NCBI RefSeq assembly: GCF_003234565.1
Contig: NZ_QKTU01000003.1
Location: 1 to 64,000, forward strand
Origin: Curtobacterium sp. MCBD17_013
Lineage (GTDB): Bacteria > Actinomycetota > Actinomycetes > Actinomycetales > Microbacteriaceae
Direction: 5' to 3'
DNA: 64,000 bases
Made by a program: the position numbers and the translations under genes. Below the pieces are notes generated by a model. That model saw only the letters and a program-made list of their open reading frames with translations, was not told the origin of the DNA and did no database searches. Below, piece after piece: positions 59,778 to 64,000 of this stretch (within the stretch, counting starts at the first letter, position 1; each line of letters opens with the position of its first letter).

Positions 59778-60581
59778 TCAGCGGTGCAACGTCGTCATCG
59801 GCGACTCGCCGAAGCGCTCGCGGTAGCGCTGCGAGAACCGCCCGGCGTGCATGAGGCCCCACCGCGTCGCGATCGCCGCCACCGAGTCGCCGCGGGACGG
59901 ATCCGCGGCCACGAGGTCGGCGTGCGCGCTCCGGAGGCGGTAGGACCGCAGGTACTCGAGCGGGGTCGACCCGAGCGCGCGGCGGAAGGCGCTCTGGAGT
60001 CCGCGGACGCTCATGTGCGCGGCCGCGGCGACGTCCGTGATCGTGATCGGTGCGCCTGCGTGCTCCTCCATGAACGCCACCGCGCGCCGGACCGCCAAGG
60101 GGGCCTCGGTCAGCCCGGCGTCGACCGGCGCGAGCTCGAAGGCCGCGATGGTGGCCGCCGCCAGGGACTCCTCGGCCGTCGTCCGGACGATGCTGCCGGC
60201 CTCCACGCCGGGCAGCGCTGCCGCGGCACGGGCGTGTGCTGCGGCACTGGCCCAGTAGCGAGCCAGGGCGGTGCCGACGGGGCGCGCGGGCTGATGGGGG
60301 AGCCGGAGTCGTTCGTTGCCCGTGGTCGTCCGTGCGACGCGGTGCAGGACGGCGAGTTGGATCGAGACCGCCTCGAGCACGTCGAGCGTCGCGGGGAGAT
60401 CGTGCTCGCCGGGCGGGAGGAGCAGGAGGTGGTGATCGCTCCCGTGGTCCTCGGGGCTGACCACGTGGCGGAGACGGAGCACGCGCACGTGATCGGACCC
60501 CACGTGGTCCGTGCTCGCCTGCCGGCCGGTGGGGACACCGTCCTCTTCCGTCGACCGGGGCTGCCCCGACACTTGCGTCAC
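59778..60581 (-). CDS. AraC family regulator (second of a convergent pair)
   Basis: 267 residues from GTG 60581. The C-terminal HTH pair: AVAFMEEHAGAPITITDVAAAAHMSVRGLQSAFRRALGSTPLEYLRSYRLRSAHADL and GDSVAAIATRWGLMHAGRFSQRYRERFGESPMTTLHR. The N-terminal part is His-rich near residue 44 (EDHGSDHHLLLLPPGEHDL), a beta-strand domain. The first 40 residues are poorly constrained, and a later start is possible. Target unknown. Confidence 0.85.
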   Translation of the reverse strand: MTQVSGQPRSTEEDGVPTGRQASTDHVGSDHVRVLRLRHVVSPEDHGSDHHLLLLPPGEHDLPATLDVLEAVSIQLAVLHRVARTTTGNERLRLPHQPARPVGTALARYWASAAAHARAAAALPGVEAGSIVRTTAEESLAAATIAAFELAPVDAGLTEAPLAVRRAVAFMEEHAGAPITITDVAAAAHMSVRGLQSAFRRALGSTPLEYLRSYRLRSAHADLVAADPSRGDSVAAIATRWGLMHAGRFSQRYRERFGESPMTTLHR

Positions 60582-60745
60582 TCGCCCTCGCTTTCCTGCC
60601 CCGGAATCCTAGGAGCGGGACGGACGTCGGGACCGCCGGGGAGCGCGCACGCGGAGAAGCCGTGCGCGCACGGGACAACTGTCTTCGTTCACTGGCTCGG
60701 AGCCGGGCAGGGTGCCGCGCACGCGGTCCTCGGTAGACTGCCCGG

Positions 60746-61195
60746 GTGTCAGTGAACCCCGAGCTCGTCGGCAGGACGTTCCCGCCGGCAGCGCCGTACC
60801 TCGTGGGTCGCGAGAAGGTCCGTGAGTTCTCTCGCGCCGTCTTCGCGACCGCCCCCGTCCACCTCGACGCCGCGGCCGCCCGCGCCGCCGGGTACGCCGA
60901 CGTCGTCGCGCCGGCCACGTTCGCGGTCGTCGTGCAGGAGGCCACGCTCGCGCAGCTCCTCGCCGAGCCGGACGCGGGGATCGACTTCGCGCGGGTCGTG
61001 CACGGCGAGCAGCGCTTCCGCTACGAGCGACCCATCGTCGCCGGCGACGAACTCACGGCCACCCTGACGGTGACGGGGGTCAAGACCCTCGGCGGCAACG
61101 CGATGGTCACGGCGGAGTCCGCCGTGGTCGACGCTTCGGGAGCCCACGTCGTGACCGCCACGTCGACCCTGGTCGTGCGGGGGAACGACGCATGA
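60746..61195 (+). CDS. FAS1-like dehydratase domain protein (HadA-like)
   Basis: 149 residues, hot-dog fold. NPELVGRTFPPAAPYLVGREKVREFSRAV is the HadA-type start; RYADVVAPATFAVVVQ and GEQRFRYERPIVAGDELTATLTV follow. No active-site MaoC motif, as expected for the structural partner subunit. ATGA overlap joins it to the HadB-like gene. In mycobacteria HadAB dehydrate mycolate-chain intermediates; Microbacteriaceae lack mycolates, so the acyl substrate here is unknown. The pair next to murB is common in actinobacteria. Confidence 0.88.
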   Translation: MSVNPELVGRTFPPAAPYLVGREKVREFSRAVFATAPVHLDAAAARAAGYADVVAPATFAVVVQEATLAQLLAEPDAGIDFARVVHGEQRFRYERPIVAGDELTATLTVTGVKTLGGNAMVTAESAVVDASGAHVVTATSTLVVRGNDA

Positions 61196-61620
61196 GCGCG
61201 GTCGACACCACCGGCGCGAGCGAGGTCGGTGCCGTCGTGGCCGAGCGGACGGTGCACCTGACGCGCGATGCCCTCGTGCGGTACGCGGGGGCCTCCGGCG
61301 ACTTCAACCCGATCCACTACCGCGACGACGTCGCGGCGGCGGTCGGGCTCCCCGGTGTGCTCGCGCACGGCATGCTCACGATGGGGCTCGCCGTGCAGCC
61401 GGTCGCCGAGTGGCTCGGTGACCGCGGGTGGGTCCGCGAGTACGGGGTGCGCTTCACCCGTCCCGTGGTCGTCGACGCCGAGGGCGGTGCCGACGTCACG
61501 GTCGTCGCGAAGATCGGGCTGCTCGACGACGACGGCCGCCCGGAGCGCATCGACCTCACGGTCACCGCGGCGGGCGTCACCGTGCTCGGCAAGGCCCAGG
61601 TGTGGGTGGTGTTCCGCTGA
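61192..61620 (+). CDS. MaoC family dehydratase (HadB-like)
   Basis: 142 residues. Hydratase-2 motif: YAGASGDFNPIHYRDDVAAAVGLPGVLAHGMLTMGL with catalytic Asp and His near residues 40-46. Works as a heterodimer with the preceding HadA-like subunit. Starts at ATG 61192, overlapping its stop by 4 nt. Followed 8 nt later by murB. Confidence 0.9.
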   Translation: MSAVDTTGASEVGAVVAERTVHLTRDALVRYAGASGDFNPIHYRDDVAAAVGLPGVLAHGMLTMGLAVQPVAEWLGDRGWVREYGVRFTRPVVVDAEGGADVTVVAKIGLLDDDGRPERIDLTVTAAGVTVLGKAQVWVVFR

Positions 61621-61628
61621 CCGAGTCG

Positions 61629-62735
61629 GTGACCGCACTCGCGGAGCTCACGACCCTGCGCGTCGGCGGCCGTCCGACCCGGCTCGTCGTGTGTGCGACG
61701 ACGGACGGGCTGGTCGAGGCGGCCCGACGGACCTGGGCCGACGGCGACGACTGGCTCGTGGTGGGCGGCGGGAGCAACCTGCTCGCCGCCGACGCCGGGT
61801 TCCCCGGAACGGTCCTGCTGGTCCGGACCCGCGGGGTCGAGGTCGTCCCGGACGGTTCGGACGCCGTCCGGCTCCGCGTCGCGGCGGGCGAACCCTGGGA
61901 CGACCTGGTCGCCCGGACCGTCGAACGCGGTTGGACCGGACTCGAGGCGCTCTCCGGGATCCCCGGGACGACGGGTGCCAGTCCCGTGCAGAACGTCGGC
62001 GCGTACGGCGTCGAGGTCGGCGACGTCCTCGCCGCGGTGGAGTTCCTCGACGCCGACACCGGAGAGCGGGCCTGGCTCCCCGTCGACGAACTGGGCCTGG
62101 GATACCGCACGAGCGTGTTCAAGCGCGGACGCCGGGGGGTCGTGCTCACCGTCGAGTTCCGCCTCGGTCTCGCCGACGACCGTGGCGTCCCCGTGCGGTA
62201 CCCGCAGCTCGCGACCGCGCTCGCCGTGGAGCTCGGCGCGGCCGTCGCCCCGACCGCGGTCCGGTCGGCGGTGCTCGGCCTCCGCGCCGCGAAGGGCATG
62301 GTGCTCGACCCGACGGACGCGGACACCGCGAGCGCGGGGTCGTTCTTCACGAACCCGATCGTGTCGCCCACGTTCGCCGCGACCCTGCCGCTCGACGCAC
62401 CGCGCTGGCCGGTCGCACCGGACGCCGCTCCGGCGGTCGTCCCGCTCGGGTCGGCTCCGGCGGCGCCCCCGACGGTCCCCGACGAGCGGGTGAAGCTCAG
62501 CGCGGCCTGGCTCATCGAACACGCCGGCGTGCACCGCGGGTTCGCCCTGCCCGGGTCGCGGGCCGCCGTGTCGTCGAAGCACACGCTCGCGCTGACGAAC
62601 CGCGGTGGCGCCAGCGCGAGCGAGGTCGCCGAGCTCGCGCGCTACGTCCAGACGATGGTCATGACCCGGTTCGGCGTCGCCCTCGTGCCGGAACCCGTCG
62701 TGGTCGGTGACCTGCTCGACTCGGTGCCGGACTGA
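61629..62735 (+). CDS. murB: UDP-N-acetylmuramate dehydrogenase
   Basis: Reduces UDP-GlcNAc-enolpyruvate to UDP-MurNAc for peptidoglycan. 368 residues, type I. FAD: DDWLVVGGGSNLLAADAGF and LSGIPGTTGASPVQNVGAYG; proton-donor Ser in TASAGSFFTNPIVSP; C-terminal domain ends SSKHTLALTNRGGASASEVAEL. GTG 61629 was chosen to begin VTALAELTTLRVGG; in-frame GTGs upstream are inside the dehydratase gene. Confidence 0.94.
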   Translation: MTALAELTTLRVGGRPTRLVVCATTDGLVEAARRTWADGDDWLVVGGGSNLLAADAGFPGTVLLVRTRGVEVVPDGSDAVRLRVAAGEPWDDLVARTVERGWTGLEALSGIPGTTGASPVQNVGAYGVEVGDVLAAVEFLDADTGERAWLPVDELGLGYRTSVFKRGRRGVVLTVEFRLGLADDRGVPVRYPQLATALAVELGAAVAPTAVRSAVLGLRAAKGMVLDPTDADTASAGSFFTNPIVSPTFAATLPLDAPRWPVAPDAAPAVVPLGSAPAAPPTVPDERVKLSAAWLIEHAGVHRGFALPGSRAAVSSKHTLALTNRGGASASEVAELARYVQTMVMTRFGVALVPEPVVVGDLLDSVPD

Positions 62736-62817
62736 CCGCTCGCTGGGACGCACGTTCCGGGCACGTGTCGGGCCTCCCGGCCGGCGACCCGTTCGTCGGG
62801 GCGCGGGACGCGGGGGG

Positions 62818-64000
62818 TCAGGAGAACAGGCGCGTCAGACGTGCGACGCCCTCGCGGATGTCGTCGTCGCCGAGTGCGTAGGACAGGCGCAGGTACCCGC
62901 TCGGTCCGAACGCCTCCCCGGGCACGACAGCGACCTCGACCTCGTCCAGGATCATGTCCGCGAGCTCGAGGGACGTGGTCGGCGTCACGCCCCGCCAGGT
63001 GCGGCCGAGCAGCGCCGTGACGTCCGGGTAGACGTAGAAGGCGCCCTGCGGCGTGGGCGTGGTGAACCCGGGGATGGCGTTGAGACCGTCGACGATGAGT
63101 CGGCGCCGACGGGCGAAGGCCTCGCGCATGGCGATGACCGGCTCCTGCGGGCCGGTGAGCGCGGCGATCGCCGCACGCTGCGAGACGTTCGAGACGTTCG
63201 AGGAGAGGTGCGACTGCAGGTTCCCGGCGGCACGGACGACGTCCGCCGGACCGATCATCCACCCGACGCGCCAGCCGGTCATCGCGTAGGTCTTCGCGAC
63301 GCCGTTGACGAGCACCGTCTGGTCCGCGAGCGCGGGCACGCCGGCGAGGATCCCCGTCGCGACCGTACCGTCGTAGACGAGGTCCTGGTAGATCTCGTCG
63401 CTGATCACCCAGATGCCGTGCGCGAGCGCCCACTCGCCGATCGCGCGGGTCTGCTCGGGGGAGTACACGGCGCCCGTGGGGTTGGACGGCGAGCAGAACA
63501 GGAGCACCTTCGTGCGGTCGGTGCGGGCGGCCTCGAGCTGCTCGACCGTGACGAGGTAGTCCTGGTCGCTCCCGGCGAAGACCTCGACCGGCACGCCGCC
63601 CGCGAGACGGATCGCCTCGGGGTAGGTGGTCCAGTAGGGAGCGGGCAGGAGGACCTCGTCGCCGACGTCGACGAGGGTCGCGAACGCCTGGTAGACCGCC
63701 TGCTTGCCACCGTTCGTGACGATCACCTGTCCGGCGGTGACGTCCGCGCCGGACACGGTCCGGGTCTTCGCCACGATCGCCTCGCGCAGCTCGGGCAGCC
63801 CGGCGGCCGGTGTGTAGTGGTGGTTGCGGGGGTCGCGCGCGGCGTCGACGGCGGCGTCGACCACGTGCTGCGGCGTCGCGAAGTCGGGCTCGCCCGCCGC
63901 GAACGACACGACCGGGCGCCCCTCGGCCTTGAGCGCCTTCGCCTTGGCGTCGACCTTGAGCGTCGCCGACTCGGCGATGGCGGCGACACGGGAGGCGATG
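62818..64000 (-). CDS. Aspartate aminotransferase-like PLP enzyme, 5' end outside window
   Basis: Class I aminotransferase; transfers amino groups between aspartate or similar and 2-oxoglutarate. The frame continues past the right edge ([40 protein letters not shown]), so the start is missing. PLP lysine in [21 protein letters not shown], Asn/Pro in [15 protein letters not shown], Asp in [15 protein letters not shown] and Arg in [13 protein letters not shown] are all present. 394 residues are visible, most of a full-length AspC (about 400). Precise substrate unproven. Confidence 0.92.
   Translation of the reverse strand, partial: IASRVAAIAESATLKVDAKAKALKAEGRPVVSFAAGEPDFATPQHVVDAAVDAARDPRNHHYTPAAGLPELREAIVAKTRTVSGADVTAGQVIVTNGGKQAVYQAFATLVDVGDEVLLPAPYWTTYPEAIRLAGGVPVEVFAGSDQDYLVTVEQLEAARTDRTKVLLFCSPSNPTGAVYSPEQTRAIGEWALAHGIWVISDEIYQDLVYDGTVATGILAGVPALADQTVLVNGVAKTYAMTGWRVGWMIGPADVVRAAGNLQSHLSSNVSNVSQRAAIAALTGPQEPVIAMREAFARRRRLIVDGLNAIPGFTTPTPQGAFYVYPDVTALLGRTWRGVTPTTSLELADMILDEVEVAVVPGEAFGPSGYLRLSYALGDDDIREGVARLTRLFS

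Overview
The window is chromosomal DNA of a very GC-rich actinobacterium. A 32-residue bS22 ribosomal protein behind proC and a small HTH gene, a complete menaquinone locus, an actinobacterial-type cytochrome c maturation locus, an archaeal-type aspartyl-tRNA synthetase, DUF5997, DUF4229 and DUF7882-like proteins, and alanine-rich twin-arginine-like exported proteins all point to Microbacteriaceae. My best guess is Curtobacterium or a close relative (inference from gene content only). I see no phage, insertion sequence, rRNA operon or CRISPR array. Almost all of it is housekeeping core.

Layout. 1-3763: NAD de novo operon (a possible nadA tail, nadB, nadC, cysteine desulfurase). 3843-5660: small membrane protein, MSMEG_6728-like protein, FMN reductase. 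5661-7932: two arrays of about 100-bp hairpin repeats bracketing an exported Ig-like protein. 7933-10678: aroQ, then a sodium:solute symporter with a small membrane partner. 10871-14520: tag, a LysR-type effector domain without HTH divergent from DUF5997, a membrane protein, Lrp, GNAT. 14629-16601: FMN riboswitch with ribE-ribB-ribH. 16769-19216: small membrane protein, TetR with divergent MFS pump. 19392-21280: flavin reductase, sodA, TetR. 21381-24780: MarR, photolyase and serine hydrolase chained by GTGA overlaps. 25057-26263: winged-helix regulator preceded by a leaderless Met/Cys-rich mini-ORF. 26523-30679: upp, tadA, membrane protein, CDF transporter, proC, ArsR. 30800-31828: HTH, bS22, glutaredoxin-like, Dabb. 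31916-34844: aspS and SulP transporter. 34948-40677: phosphatase, TlpA, CcdA, ResB, two inserted genes, CcsB. 40704-51614: menC, menB, menE, menA, menD, menF, menG and a polyprenyl diphosphate synthase, with small membrane proteins between. 51658-58412: ferredoxin reductase, membrane protein, cls, YajQ, tRNA-Tyr, IMPase, M23 peptidase. 58511-64000: tRNA-Thr, tRNA-Met, two convergent AraC regulators, a HadA/HadB-like pair, murB and a 5'-incomplete aminotransferase.

How it fits together. The men genes plus the polyprenyl synthase build menaquinone, and the neighbouring ResA/CcdA/ResB/CcsB proteins mature c-type cytochromes for the same respiratory chain. The NifS-like desulfurase probably serves the iron-sulfur cluster of quinolinate synthase. 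Flavin genes are under an FMN riboswitch.

The least ordinary signals are: a leaderless 33-residue ORF with 9 sulfur residues in its last 15, upstream of a receiver-less winged-helix regulator; a family of CGGGAGG hairpin repeats present as two arrays and many single copies, some inside coding sequence; tandem repeats that duplicate the stop codons of upp and the DUF4229 gene; 11-bp-phased direct repeats in the one AT-rich gap; and a two-gene insertion with flanking repeats inside the cytochrome c locus.
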